A DNA stretch of 64,000 nucleotides from Clostridiales bacterium (GTDB lineage Bacteria > Bacillota > Clostridia > Saccharofermentanales > Saccharofermentanaceae): the NCBI GenBank assembly GCA_017451265.1, contig JAFSPU010000012.1:348445-412444 (forward strand), given 5' to 3'. Positions 1 through 8,788 of this stretch are shown here, piece after piece. The position numbers and the translations under genes were made by a program. The first letter of the stretch is position 1. Each line of letters opens with the position of its first letter. Under the pieces are notes generated by a model. That model saw only the letters and a program-made list of their open reading frames with translations. It searched no databases and had not been told where the DNA came from.

Positions 1-1
1 A

Positions 2-1540
2 AGGGCTCAGCAGATCATCTACATCGGCGGCAGCTTCCTGCAGCTGTTCGTACTGATGAGCATATTCAATCTTTGTAAGATAAATGTTCCAAGGTGGGTG
101 CGGACGGCTCTGTATGCCGTCTGTACCTTTTTATATGCGTCTGTTTTGACCATAGGCAGCAACGACTTTTTCTATTCGAATGTGTCCATGACTCTTAAGG
201 ACGGCCGTGTCGTCATAATCAGAGAGTACGGCTTCATGCATACTGTATTCTTCATCGTGGTAGCGGCATTCTTCCTGGTCGGTATCATAGCGCTGCTGTA
301 TTCATGGTTTAAGAAGAAAGATGTTCCGAGGCAGATCCTGCTTCTGCTTGTCATTCCCGATGTGATCTGTGTATTGGGGTATACACTCCTGAGAAATATC
401 TACGGGACGCAGATTGAATTCATGCCCGTCGGCTACTGCATGGCACAGGTCATGTATCTTCTCATCGCTTACAGAGTTAATCTCTATGATGTAGGAGACA
501 CGGTTATCGATTCTATGGTGCAGGAAGAGGAGATCGGTTATATCTCTTTTGACTTCAAGAACCGCTACCTGGGAAGCAATGCTGTGGCAAGAAAGATCGT
601 TCCTGAGCTAAATGATGTTGCTGTAGACGATCCGTTCGGCTATAAGCCGTCAGAAAGAAAGATAAGACACTTTTTAGAGGCCTTTAAGCAGGATCCGTCT
701 GATAACACCGGTATCCTGACTGTGCATGATGAGGATAATCACGATAACGACAGGTACTATGCGGTTAATGTTAATTATCTATATGACGGTATACGTAAAA
801 GAGGCTACATCATCACATTCAATGATGATACCGAGAACCGTAAGTACATCCAGCTTCTCGACAACTTCAATGAAGACTTAAGGCTTGAAGTGGAGAAGAA
901 GACTCAGCACATCGTTAGCATGCACGATAACCTGATCATGAGTCTTGCAATGATGGTTGAAAGCCGTGACAATTCCACGGGCGGTCACATCAAGAGAACG
1001 AGCGAAGGCGTGCGTATCCTTGTCGATGAGATTAACAAGGAAGGTAAGCTTGATCTCTCGCCCATGTTCTGTAAGAACGTGATCAAGGCCGCGCCTATGC
1101 ATGACTTAGGTAAGATCGCGGTCGATGATGCAGTATTAAGAAAGCCCGGCCGCTTCACCGATGCCGAATATGAGGAGATGAAGAAGCACTCTGCAGAGGG
1201 TGCCAGGGTAATACATGAGATCCTCCTTAATACCGATGACGAGCAGTTTAAGGTCATTGCGGAGAACGTGGCTCATTATCATCACGAGCGTTTCGACGGT
1301 TCCGGTTATCCCGATAAGCTTAAGGGTGAGCAGATCCCCCTGGAGGCCAGGATAATGGCGATCGCGGATGTTTATGATGCCCTCGTAAGCAAGCGCGTAT
1401 ATAAAGAGGCTTTTGACTTTGAAAAAGCAAATAATATAATTCTTGAAGGGATGGGTACTCAGTTCGATCCTCAGCTGAAGACGGCCTACGAGAACGCCCG
1501 CCCGAGACTTGAAAGGTATTACTCGGAAAAAGAAGAATGA
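2..1540 (+). CDS. HD-GYP domain c-di-GMP phosphodiesterase with membrane-embedded N-terminus (5' end cut by window)
   Basis: The reading frame is open from base 2, upstream of the first ATG at 56, and the residues before that ATG are hydrophobic. The gene therefore probably starts outside the window. The N-terminal 140 residues or so contain several membrane segments, resembling the 7TM sensor region of histidine-kinase-like proteins. A PAS-like stretch follows at about residues 145-275 (counted from 56), then an HD-GYP domain at about 300-480. The diagnostic motifs are visible: HDLGK, HHERFDGSGYP and the downstream MAIADVYDAL. The family hydrolyses c-di-GMP using a bi- or trinuclear metal centre; this protein probably couples a membrane or small-molecule signal to c-di-GMP breakdown. 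The stop overlaps the next ATG (ATGA), suggesting translational coupling with the metal transporter. The family is certain; the signal is unknown. Confidence 0.9.
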   Translation, partial: RAQQIIYIGGSFLQLFVLMSIFNLCKINVPRWVRTALYAVCTFLYASVLTIGSNDFFYSNVSMTLKDGRVVIIREYGFMHTVFFIVVAAFFLVGIIALLYSWFKKKDVPRQILLLLVIPDVICVLGYTLLRNIYGTQIEFMPVGYCMAQVMYLLIAYRVNLYDVGDTVIDSMVQEEEIGYISFDFKNRYLGSNAVARKIVPELNDVAVDDPFGYKPSERKIRHFLEAFKQDPSDNTGILTVHDEDNHDNDRYYAVNVNYLYDGIRKRGYIITFNDDTENRKYIQLLDNFNEDLRLEVEKKTQHIVSMHDNLIMSLAMMVESRDNSTGGHIKRTSEGVRILVDEINKEGKLDLSPMFCKNVIKAAPMHDLGKIAVDDAVLRKPGRFTDAEYEEMKKHSAEGARVIHEILLNTDDEQFKVIAENVAHYHHERFDGSGYPDKLKGEQIPLEARIMAIADVYDALVSKRVYKEAFDFEKANNIILEGMGTQFDPQLKTAYENARPRLERYYSEKEE

Positions 1541-2646
1541 ATCGTGAAAAGATAATTGTCAGGACCGGAATTATAGGAATCATCGCCAACGTTTTCCTGG
1601 CGGCATTTAAGGCAGTTGTAGGTCTGATGACTCACTCCATCGCGATCATACTCGATGCGGTAAACAACATCTCCGACGCCGGAAGCTCCCTTATAACCAT
1701 CATAGGAACCAAGCTTGCGGGCAAGGACCCCGACAAGAAGCATCCGTTCGGCTACGGCCGTATCGAATACTTGAGTGCCATGCTGATCTCCGGCATCGTG
1801 CTCTACGCAGGCGTCACTTCATTCATCGAGTCCGTTAAGAAGATAATCGAGCCCGAGCTCCCCGAGTACAGCCCGGTGGCGCTCATCATCGTGGCTGTTG
1901 CAGTTGTGGTTAAGATCGTACTCGGAAGGTACGTTAAGTCTGTCGGCGTTAAGACCAATTCCGACTCCCTCATCAACTCAGGCGAGGATGCCACACTCGA
2001 CTCCATCATCTCGGCTTCGACACTCGTGGCCGCCGGAATCTTTATGCTCTTCGGCGTCTCGCTTGAAGCGTGGCTCGGTGCACTCATCTCACTCGTTATC
2101 ATCAAGTCAGGTGTGGAGATGCTTAAGGAGACCGTCTCCCGCATCCTGGGCGAACCCAATGACCCGCAGTTTACACAGGACATCAAGGCCACCATCAAGG
2201 CTTTCCCCGAGGTGCATGGCGCGTACGATCTGATCCTTCACAATTACGGCCCCGATACATGGCAGGGCTCCGTTCATGTCGAGGTGCCTGACACCATGAC
2301 GGCGGACGAGCTCGATACTCTTACACGTAAGATACAAGCTGCAGTCTTCAGCGAGCACCGCGTTATGCTCACGGCTGTTAGCGTGTACTCCATTAACTCG
2401 CATGATGAAGAAGTGATGGCGATGAAGCAGAAGATCATCGACACGCTCTCGGGACGCGAGTATGTAAGGGGAGTGCACGGCTTCTACATAAACAAGTCCG
2501 AGAAGCAGATGCGCTTCGATGTGGTGGTAAGCTTCGATGCTCCTTCAAGGCGCACGGTATGTAATGAAGCTGTGGCAGCGGTGAAGGCAGTGTTCCCTGA
2601 GTATGACATAGAGTCGAACATGGATGCCGATTTCTCGGAGGTATGA
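1537..2646 (+). CDS. Cation diffusion facilitator (CDF) family metal transporter
   Basis: This 369-residue protein has the CDF architecture: about six membrane segments in the first 215 residues and a cytosolic regulatory domain afterwards. The first metal-site helix is recognisable (HSIAIILDAVNNISD), followed by the conserved HPFGYGRIEYL loop between TM2 and TM3. CDF proteins export Zn, Mn, Fe or Co by proton antiport. The C-terminal half is longer than in minimal CDFs and looks like two successive ferredoxin-like domains (about 210-285 and 295-365), as in some Clostridial members. The start overlaps the preceding stop by four bases. The metal specificity cannot be read from the sequence. 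Confidence 0.92.
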   Translation: MNREKIIVRTGIIGIIANVFLAAFKAVVGLMTHSIAIILDAVNNISDAGSSLITIIGTKLAGKDPDKKHPFGYGRIEYLSAMLISGIVLYAGVTSFIESVKKIIEPELPEYSPVALIIVAVAVVVKIVLGRYVKSVGVKTNSDSLINSGEDATLDSIISASTLVAAGIFMLFGVSLEAWLGALISLVIIKSGVEMLKETVSRILGEPNDPQFTQDIKATIKAFPEVHGAYDLILHNYGPDTWQGSVHVEVPDTMTADELDTLTRKIQAAVFSEHRVMLTAVSVYSINSHDEEVMAMKQKIIDTLSGREYVRGVHGFYINKSEKQMRFDVVVSFDAPSRRTVCNEAVAAVKAVFPEYDIESNMDADFSEV

Positions 2647-2647
2647 G

Positions 2648-3235
2648 ATGAGAGAGAAAGACCCGCTTGCATGGGAAGAAGTGAGCGTAGAGCATCTTAT
2701 TCAGAATGAATGGATAGACTTCAGGATAAGCAGATTCCGTTTCCCTGACGGTTCGGAGTTCGAACCTTATTACAGCTACTCACGCCGTGATTATATTGTC
2801 GTAGTTCCTTTTGATGAGGACGGAAACCTGATCTGCGTAAGGCAGTACAGGCACGGTATACGTGAAGTTACTACTGAGTTCCCCGCGGGAGGGATAGAGA
2901 GATCTGACGGCAAGGAGTACGGCGGCGACAAAGATCTTAATGCCGAGGATGCACTGGAGGCCGCCAGGCGCGAACTGCGCGAGGAGACGGGTTACGCTTC
3001 TGACGAGTGGACGCATCTTCTTACAGTCCCTTCCAATGCGACTATCTCTGATAATTACGCTTTCCTTTATATGGCAAAAAACTGCCGCAAGGTATCCGGA
3101 CAGGATCTTGATGACACCGAATTCGTCAATGCGGTAAAGCATACCCCGGATGAGATCGAGAAGATGATCAAGGACGGCGCTTTCCAGCAGTCCGTTCATG
3201 TGGCTGCGTGGCTTCTGGCTCTGCGCGAATTATAA
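2648..3235 (+). CDS. NUDIX hydrolase, ADP-ribose pyrophosphatase-like
   Basis: This is a 195-residue NUDIX protein. I chose the ATG at 2648, two bases past the CDF stop, because GGAGG at 2637-2641 is correctly spaced for it; an in-frame ATG at 2624 lies inside the CDF gene. The NUDIX box AARRELREETGY is intact. The preceding glycine motif (FPAGGIE) is separated from it by an insertion of about 20 residues rich in Asp, Gly and Lys. Relatives hydrolyse ADP-ribose or similar nucleoside diphosphate derivatives. The gene is probably cotranscribed with the two upstream genes. Confidence 0.9.
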   Translation: MREKDPLAWEEVSVEHLIQNEWIDFRISRFRFPDGSEFEPYYSYSRRDYIVVVPFDEDGNLICVRQYRHGIREVTTEFPAGGIERSDGKEYGGDKDLNAEDALEAARRELREETGYASDEWTHLLTVPSNATISDNYAFLYMAKNCRKVSGQDLDDTEFVNAVKHTPDEIEKMIKDGAFQQSVHVAAWLLALREL

Positions 3236-3324
3236 GAAAAGTATAAGTTGGTCCGCGCATGGCTCACGCGGCATTCCGTTTGTGATATATTGACTTTGGA
3301 ATAAATCATAAGGAGGGACAGATT

Positions 3325-4650
3325 ATGCCACACAGCGGCGGAGGCGGATCTCACGGAGGAGGATCCCATGGCGGATCTCACGGAGGCGGAAGCTCACACA
3401 GAACGTCACATACATATTTTCCCGGAGCAAGAAGATACAGACGTCATTATAATGACGGAAGACCGGATGAGTATTTCTACAGCAACGGCCGTCCTCAGAA
3501 GACGGGTCTTTCCGGCATTATCACATTCCTATTATTCGGAGTGTTCTTCGGCGGAATAATGACTTTCGCCATAAGGAGCGAAATGCCCAAGAAACTTGAC
3601 GAGGCATATCGCCGTCCTTCATCACGCGTTATCGATAACATCGATGTTTTAGGTAATGAAGATGATCTTGAGGATGCACTCGAAGACTTCAACGACATGA
3701 CGGGTATCTGCCCGGTTGTTTATACGATGTATACAGAGGACTACTACGGAAGCTACGCTGACCTCGAGACTTTTGCTTATCATTATTATGTAGATAACTG
3801 GTCTGATGAGCAGCACTACCTTGTAGTTTATGCCATCCCTGAAAACCAGGGCGATGCATTCAGATCCGGTGAGCTTAGAGTTCCTGATTTCGAGTTCGAG
3901 ATCATGATGGGCGATGAGACGGATGCCATTATCAATGAATCGATTGAGAATAGTGTAGTTGATACCATTTATGACAATCTCGAAGACGGCAAGTCTCCTG
4001 ACAGAGTATTCACGGGAGTGTTCAATTCGCTTACTGATATTGCTGAAGACAGACTTACTTCAAAGAGCTTTAATCCGAGACTTCTGATCCCTATCATAAT
4101 AGTGGTGCTGTTCTTCGGATTACCTCTTATCTTCATGATCAAGTCCTATATCAGAGACAAGCATTGTGATATCGATGAGGTGCCTTTAACCGAAACGGAT
4201 AATGCGTATGTCGGAAGATACGGCGGAACAACGGCTTCGACTTCATTCTCGAATTCGTCAGTCATGAACTCCGATTCTATGAAGATCATAAAGGTTCTTA
4301 TGCTCGTCTTCATGATCCCGTTCGTAGTAATCGGATTATCATTGATCATCAGCGGTGCCAGAGGCCTGATGAGCGGCGGAGATCCCACAAGGGGTTTCCA
4401 GCTTGTGTTCGGACTTATCTGGACATTTATCGTGGTTATAAGCATTACTTCGGTCTTTAAGGCTCTGGGCAAGGCGAAGAAGAAGATGGACGATGATCCC
4501 TTGACTGCGGAATACCCGAAGGCTGATATGCCTCATTCGGAATATCCGTACGCTGAGTACCCTCAACAGGAGTACAATTCAACTACTCATGATGACTGCA
4601 GATCAAGCCACGAAGAGGACGAAGACAGTATCCGTAAGGGTTATGAGTAA
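3325..4650 (+). CDS. Membrane protein with Gly/His/Ser-rich N-terminus and TPM-like extracytoplasmic domain
   Basis: The 441-residue protein begins with about 28 residues made almost entirely of Gly, Ser and His (repeated SHGGG/SHGG units), a likely flexible or metal-binding tail. A membrane segment follows at about 62-82, then a soluble domain at about 95-245 whose pattern (paired LEDALEDF, YADLETFAYHYY, hydrophobic YLVVYAIPEN) resembles TPM_phosphatase domains. Two or three more membrane segments lie at about 255-275, 325-348 and 358-382. The acidic, Tyr-rich tail contains repeated EYP units. AAGGAGGGA lies just before the ATG. The TPM assignment rests on pattern only and needs a profile search. 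No function is claimed. Confidence 0.75.
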   Translation: MPHSGGGGSHGGGSHGGSHGGGSSHRTSHTYFPGARRYRRHYNDGRPDEYFYSNGRPQKTGLSGIITFLLFGVFFGGIMTFAIRSEMPKKLDEAYRRPSSRVIDNIDVLGNEDDLEDALEDFNDMTGICPVVYTMYTEDYYGSYADLETFAYHYYVDNWSDEQHYLVVYAIPENQGDAFRSGELRVPDFEFEIMMGDETDAIINESIENSVVDTIYDNLEDGKSPDRVFTGVFNSLTDIAEDRLTSKSFNPRLLIPIIIVVLFFGLPLIFMIKSYIRDKHCDIDEVPLTETDNAYVGRYGGTTASTSFSNSSVMNSDSMKIIKVLMLVFMIPFVVIGLSLIISGARGLMSGGDPTRGFQLVFGLIWTFIVVISITSVFKALGKAKKKMDDDPLTAEYPKADMPHSEYPYAEYPQQEYNSTTHDDCRSSHEEDEDSIRKGYE

Positions 4651-4694
4651 TATATAGAAATAAATCTATATATTATAAAATCAATGTTTTACAA

Positions 4695-4734
4695 ACCGTT
4701 ACCTCGACATTATAATTGGGGTAACGGTGTTTTT
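4695..4734 (+). terminator. Terminator-like hairpin abutting the start codon of the Na/Pi cotransporter gene
   Basis: ACCGTTACC (4695-4703) and GGTAACGGT (4720-4728) form a perfect 9-bp stem with a 16-base loop, followed by GTTTTT directly before the ATG at 4735. No Shine-Dalgarno sequence lies between hairpin and ATG. A possible -10 (TATTAT/TATAAA, 4671-4679) would place the hairpin in a leader of about 50 bases. It may act as a transcription attenuator or block translation initiation; which one is inference. Confidence 0.6.
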
Positions 4735-6492
4735 ATGGATATTTTTTCTTTTATAACATTATTCGGCGGCCTGGCCTTTTTCCTTTACGGAATGCATCTG
4801 CTTTCCGAGTCTTTGAAGAAGACTGCAGGCGGTAAGCTCGAGAAGCTTCTTAAGAAAGCTACTGATAATCCTTATAAAGGACTTCTTATAGGTATTCTCA
4901 TAACGATCGCCATCCAGTCTTCTTCGGCAATGACCGTCATGCTGGTAGGTTTCGTTAACTCCGGTATCATGGAGTTGTCTTCCACGGTAAGCGTTATCTT
5001 CGGTTCTGATATCGGAACGACGCTCACTGCATGGATCCTTTCACTGTCCGGTATCAACAGCGAAGGTAATGTGATCCTTAAGCTGCTTGAGCCCAAGTGC
5101 TTCTCCCTCGTCGTTGCCCTCATCGGCGTCATCATGATCATGGGATCAAAGAAGCAAAGGCGCAAGGATATCGGCATGATGCTCGTGGGTTTCGGTATCC
5201 TCATGCAGGGAATGACCATGATGAGTTCCTCCATGGCTCCTCTTAAGGATTCGGAGTCATTCGTTAAGGTATTAACGGCATTCGAGAATCCTCTGTTGGG
5301 TGTTCTTGCAGGTGCGCTCGTAACGGGTGTCATTCAGAGCTCTGCAGCTTCCATCGGTATCCTGCAGTCCCTGTCTCTTACCGGAAGCATCACATACGGT
5401 ATGGCTATCCCGATCATCATGGGTGCCAACATCGGTACATGTGCGACTGCCGTTCTGTCTTCCATCGGTGTTAACAGAGACGCTAAGAGAGTTACTGCCA
5501 TACACGTAGCCGTTAAGCTTATCGGTACTGTGTTCTGGCTGATCGTATTCTATTCTCTGAATGCTTTCCTGGACTTCGCTTTCCTTGATAAGACTGCGGG
5601 CATCGTAGGCATCGCAGCATTCCACTCCATCTTTAATATCGGTAATACAATCCTGCTGTTCCCGTTCAGGAACCAGCTTGTTAAGCTCGCTCATATCGTA
5701 GTTAAGGAGTCTGACGAGGAGTCGGAGTTCAAGCTCGATGAACGTCTCATGACGACGCCTTCCATCGCCGTTGCAGAGTGCGGAAACTCCATGGCCAAGA
5801 TGGTGCGTAAGGCCCAGTACGGTCTGGACAGGGCAACAGATATGCTCCTTAACGGTTACAACGACGAGGACTATGAGTTTATCAAGAACAACGAGGAGAA
5901 GGTCGACCATTACGAGGACCTTATCGGTTCCTTCCTTATGAAGCTCACCACCACGCATCACCTTTCTGAGGCGGACAAGGGAAGATCCTCCAGGATGCTC
6001 CAGTCCGTCGGTGAATTCGAGCGTATTGCAGACCACGCTTCTTACATGGCTAATTCATCTGAGGAGATCATGCGTAAGAAGATCGAGTTCTCTGCGGATG
6101 CGAATGTGGAAGTCAGAAAGCTCATCATGGCAGTTAAGGAAGTTTACTCCATGACCATTGAGTGCTATCAGACTGAGAATGACGAGCTTTGCAAGAAGAT
6201 CGGACCTCTGCGTATCGTTATCAGTGAGATGTGTGATTCATTTAAGGCTAATCACGTAGAGAGACTTGCGAGCGGCGTATGTACTCCTAACCACGGCTTT
6301 GTTTTCAATGACATTCTCTACAGTTGCGGAAGGATCGCAGATCACAGCATGAATATCGCAGCCATCGTTTACCGATTTAAGACCAATCAGAGCGGTGACA
6401 CATATATGCATGACTTCAAGCAGCGTAAAGATCCTGAGAATGAGGCTCTTTACAGGGAGTATCTCGATAAGTATATGAATATGGAGGTCTGA
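4735..6492 (+). CDS. Na/Pi cotransporter family protein with C-terminal PhoU-like domain
   Basis: The protein has the PF02690 duplicated NaPi architecture. The first repeat includes GGLAFFLYGMHLLSESLK and the QSSSAMTVMLVGFVNSG motif; the second includes GVIQSSAASIGILQSL and MGANIGTC. After about residue 340 comes a helical PhoU-like domain. Members are thought to import phosphate with sodium. I prefer the ATG at 4735 (585 residues): a start at 4684 would add 17 residues encoded by the hairpin. The gene looks monocistronic; the next gene converges on it and its stop (TGA, 6490-6492) directly abuts the end of that gene. Confidence 0.9.
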   Translation: MDIFSFITLFGGLAFFLYGMHLLSESLKKTAGGKLEKLLKKATDNPYKGLLIGILITIAIQSSSAMTVMLVGFVNSGIMELSSTVSVIFGSDIGTTLTAWILSLSGINSEGNVILKLLEPKCFSLVVALIGVIMIMGSKKQRRKDIGMMLVGFGILMQGMTMMSSSMAPLKDSESFVKVLTAFENPLLGVLAGALVTGVIQSSAASIGILQSLSLTGSITYGMAIPIIMGANIGTCATAVLSSIGVNRDAKRVTAIHVAVKLIGTVFWLIVFYSLNAFLDFAFLDKTAGIVGIAAFHSIFNIGNTILLFPFRNQLVKLAHIVVKESDEESEFKLDERLMTTPSIAVAECGNSMAKMVRKAQYGLDRATDMLLNGYNDEDYEFIKNNEEKVDHYEDLIGSFLMKLTTTHHLSEADKGRSSRMLQSVGEFERIADHASYMANSSEEIMRKKIEFSADANVEVRKLIMAVKEVYSMTIECYQTENDELCKKIGPLRIVISEMCDSFKANHVERLASGVCTPNHGFVFNDILYSCGRIADHSMNIAAIVYRFKTNQSGDTYMHDFKQRKDPENEALYREYLDKYMNMEV

Positions 6493-8001
6493 TCAGTCTT
6501 TCTTAAAGATGATCACATTCCAGGAAGCGGCCTTAAGAGTCGCTTTTAATATGCCGTCTTTGTATTCGTAATCCGTTTTGCTTGCAGGCGCAATTCTTTC
6601 TTCGTCAGCACTGTTGGTTACGAGCATGTCGTCGCTTTCCAGTGCCTGCCATGAGTCAAAAATGAAGCCTTCGAAACCTTCAAGCTTTATCTCGGCTGCC
6701 GCGTCTTCGCCTGTGAGCCTGTTTACCGCAAATACAGTAAGCTGCTTTCCGTCCTTGCTTAAAACGGATACAGCTTCGACATCGGTGACGTCCTTGTGCT
6801 TTGCCGTGCTGTGCGTGTCCGTGGTGACATCGCAGGCTATCGCGCTGCCTCTGCCGTAAAGGGACGCGTGCATGAACGGGTAGAAGATGGTCTGCTTCCA
6901 GGCGCCGCCGTCCTTCTCGGTCATAATGGGCGCGATTACATTCACAAGCTGCGCAAGGCAAGCGATCTTAACCCTGTCTGAGTGCTTAATAAACTTGATA
7001 AGCGCGAGGCCGTTTACGATCGCGTCCTCGAAGGTGTAGTTGTCCTCAAGAAGGTGAGGGGCGATACCCCAGGGTTCCTTCTTCATGCGCTCGTCGTCCT
7101 GATCGAGCGTGTGGTACCAGCAGTTCCACTCGTCGAATGATATGTTGACTGTCTTGTCGGACTTCATCTGCGCCTTAACTTCATCGCAGATGGAGGTGAC
7201 CGTGTCTATGAATCTGTCGAGGTCGTCTGCCGAAGCAAAGAAGTCCTCCGTGTTTCCTGCCTTGTTCTCGAAGTACTGGTGGCAGGAGATGTAGTCGATA
7301 TAGTCGTAAGCCTGGGTGAGGACTTCTCTTTCCCATGTGCCGAAAGTCGGCATGTTGATGTGCGCGCTTCCGCAGGCCACACACTCGATGGTGTCGTCCA
7401 TCATCTTCATGGCCTTCGCGGTCTCGCGGGCGAGCCTGCCGTACTCGTAGGCTGTTTTCTGGCCTACCTGCCAGGGACCGTCCATCTCATTGCCCATGCA
7501 CCACAGCTTGATGCCGAAGGGCTCATCGCCATGCTGGCGCCGCAGTGAAGCGTAGTAGCTGTCGGTGTCGAGGTTGCAGTACTCGAGGAAGTTAAGCGCG
7601 TCGGAAGTGCCCCTTGTGCCGAGGTTGACTGCCATCATGACGGAGGTGCCGGCCTTCTTAGCCCACCTGGAGAACTCGCTTATGCCGACCTCGTTCGGCT
7701 CCGTTGTGCGCCAGGCAAGATCGAGCCTTGTGCGGCGGTGTTCCTCGGGGCCTACGCTGTCTTCCCAGAAGAAGTTGGAAACGTAGTTGCCGCCCGGGTA
7801 GCGGACAACAGGTACATTCAGTTCCTTAACGAGTTCGAGCACATCCTGACGGAAGCCGTCCTCGTCGGCGGAAGGGTGGCCGGGCTGATAGATGCCCTCA
7901 TATACGGCCCTTCCCAGGTGCTCTATAAACGACCCGTAGAGTCTGTCGTCGATATCTGAGATCTTATTGTCTTTGTTTATGACTATGCGGGTGTCTGACA
8001 T
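6493..8001 (-). CDS. abfA: Intracellular alpha-L-arabinofuranosidase, GH51
   Basis: This 502-residue protein has the usual length and motifs of intracellular GH51 arabinofuranosidases. It has no signal peptide. The opening YGSFIEHLGRAVYEGIY and RYPGGN motifs are typical. The acid/base Glu172 sits in MGNEMDG and the nucleophile Glu291 in SFDEWNCWY. The enzyme removes terminal alpha-L-arabinofuranosyl groups from imported arabinoxylan or arabinan oligosaccharides. The gene lies three bases behind the acetyltransferase on the same strand, so the two form an operon read from the 8.67-kb promoter. No sugar transporter is adjacent. Confidence 0.95.
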   Translation of the reverse strand: MSDTRIVINKDNKISDIDDRLYGSFIEHLGRAVYEGIYQPGHPSADEDGFRQDVLELVKELNVPVVRYPGGNYVSNFFWEDSVGPEEHRRTRLDLAWRTTEPNEVGISEFSRWAKKAGTSVMMAVNLGTRGTSDALNFLEYCNLDTDSYYASLRRQHGDEPFGIKLWCMGNEMDGPWQVGQKTAYEYGRLARETAKAMKMMDDTIECVACGSAHINMPTFGTWEREVLTQAYDYIDYISCHQYFENKAGNTEDFFASADDLDRFIDTVTSICDEVKAQMKSDKTVNISFDEWNCWYHTLDQDDERMKKEPWGIAPHLLEDNYTFEDAIVNGLALIKFIKHSDRVKIACLAQLVNVIAPIMTEKDGGAWKQTIFYPFMHASLYGRGSAIACDVTTDTHSTAKHKDVTDVEAVSVLSKDGKQLTVFAVNRLTGEDAAAEIKLEGFEGFIFDSWQALESDDMLVTNSADEERIAPASKTDYEYKDGILKATLKAASWNVIIFKKD

Positions 8002-8004
8002 AGA

Positions 8005-8631
8005 TCAGTCCTCGTTCTTTGCGTATTCTTCGTATTCCTTAAGTGCGTCTTCCCAGTACTTTTTATCTTCGTCGGTGATCTCGCGGATGACCTTGCAGGG
8101 ATTGCCTGCTGCGATGGTGCGTGCGGGGATGTCCTTGGTTACGACTGAGCCGGAGCCTATGATTACTTCATCGCCGATGGTAACGCCTTGGTTGATGGTG
8201 ACGTTGCCGCCGATCCATACGTCGTTGCCGATGGTGATGGGAAGGGCATACACGAGAGCTTCTCTTCTTATGACCGCGTCAGTCGGGTGTGATGCCGCAA
8301 GGATATTGCAGTTGGGACCGAGCATAACGTTGTCGCCGAATCTGACTTCGTTTTCATCGAGGATCGTGAGGCCCGCGTTGGCAAAGAAGTGCTTGCCGAA
8401 GAAGACTTTATCGCCGTGGTTGAAATAGACGGGCGCTATCAGAACGAGATCATCGGGCGCGCTGCCGAAGCATTTCTTAAGCTTCTCGAAAGCCGTGTTG
8501 TCATGCCAGAACTCGGAGTCGTTGAACTCCTTCTGAGCCTTATGCACATCATTCCAGGTGTCGTCCAGTATCTTGAAAGGACAGTAAAGCTTGCCCTCGA
8601 GAAGTCTTTTGCGTTCTGATTCGTAACTCAT
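8005..8631 (-). CDS. Sugar O-acetyltransferase (maltose/galactoside acetyltransferase-like, left-handed beta-helix)
   Basis: The 208-residue protein matches the LacA/Maa family: an N-terminal helical region (about 1-60) followed by hexapeptide repeats (about 75-185) such as IGNDVWIGGNVTINQGVTIGDEVIIGSGSVV. The likely catalytic His is in the AASHPTDA segment. It ends with the usual GNPCKVIREI. AGGAGG precedes the ATG. Relatives acetylate sugars with acetyl-CoA, often as a detoxification step. It is the first gene of the pair with abfA; its acceptor sugar is unknown. Confidence 0.92.
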   Translation of the reverse strand: MSYESERKRLLEGKLYCPFKILDDTWNDVHKAQKEFNDSEFWHDNTAFEKLKKCFGSAPDDLVLIAPVYFNHGDKVFFGKHFFANAGLTILDENEVRFGDNVMLGPNCNILAASHPTDAVIRREALVYALPITIGNDVWIGGNVTINQGVTIGDEVIIGSGSVVTKDIPARTIAAGNPCKVIREITDEDKKYWEDALKEYEEYAKNED

Positions 8632-8667
8632 TAATATTACCTCCTGATAAAGAAGTAAGCCCTACTA

Positions 8668-8696
8668 ATTATAGGAACATTCAAAATGGAAAACAA
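8668..8696 (-). promoter_or_regulatory. Promoter for the acetyltransferase-abfA operon
   Basis: Read on the minus strand, TTGTTT (8696-8691) and a perfect TATAAT (8673-8668) are separated by 17 bases. They lie about 40 bases upstream of the acetyltransferase ATG. Confidence 0.6.
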
Positions 8697-8720
8697 GAAA
8701 AGGCATCTTCGGTTTATCTG

Positions 8721-8748
8721 TTCAGAAAGCGTGCTGATGATATATAAT
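8721..8748 (+). promoter_or_regulatory. Promoter for the zinc-ribbon membrane protein gene pair
   Basis: TATAAT at 8743-8748 with a TTCAGA -35-like hexamer at 8721-8726 (16-base spacer), 40 bases before the ATG at 8789. It is divergent from the acetyltransferase promoter. Confidence 0.5.
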
Positions 8749-8788
8749 CAGCTTTGTAGATTATTAATCTAAAGGGATAGGGATTTAA

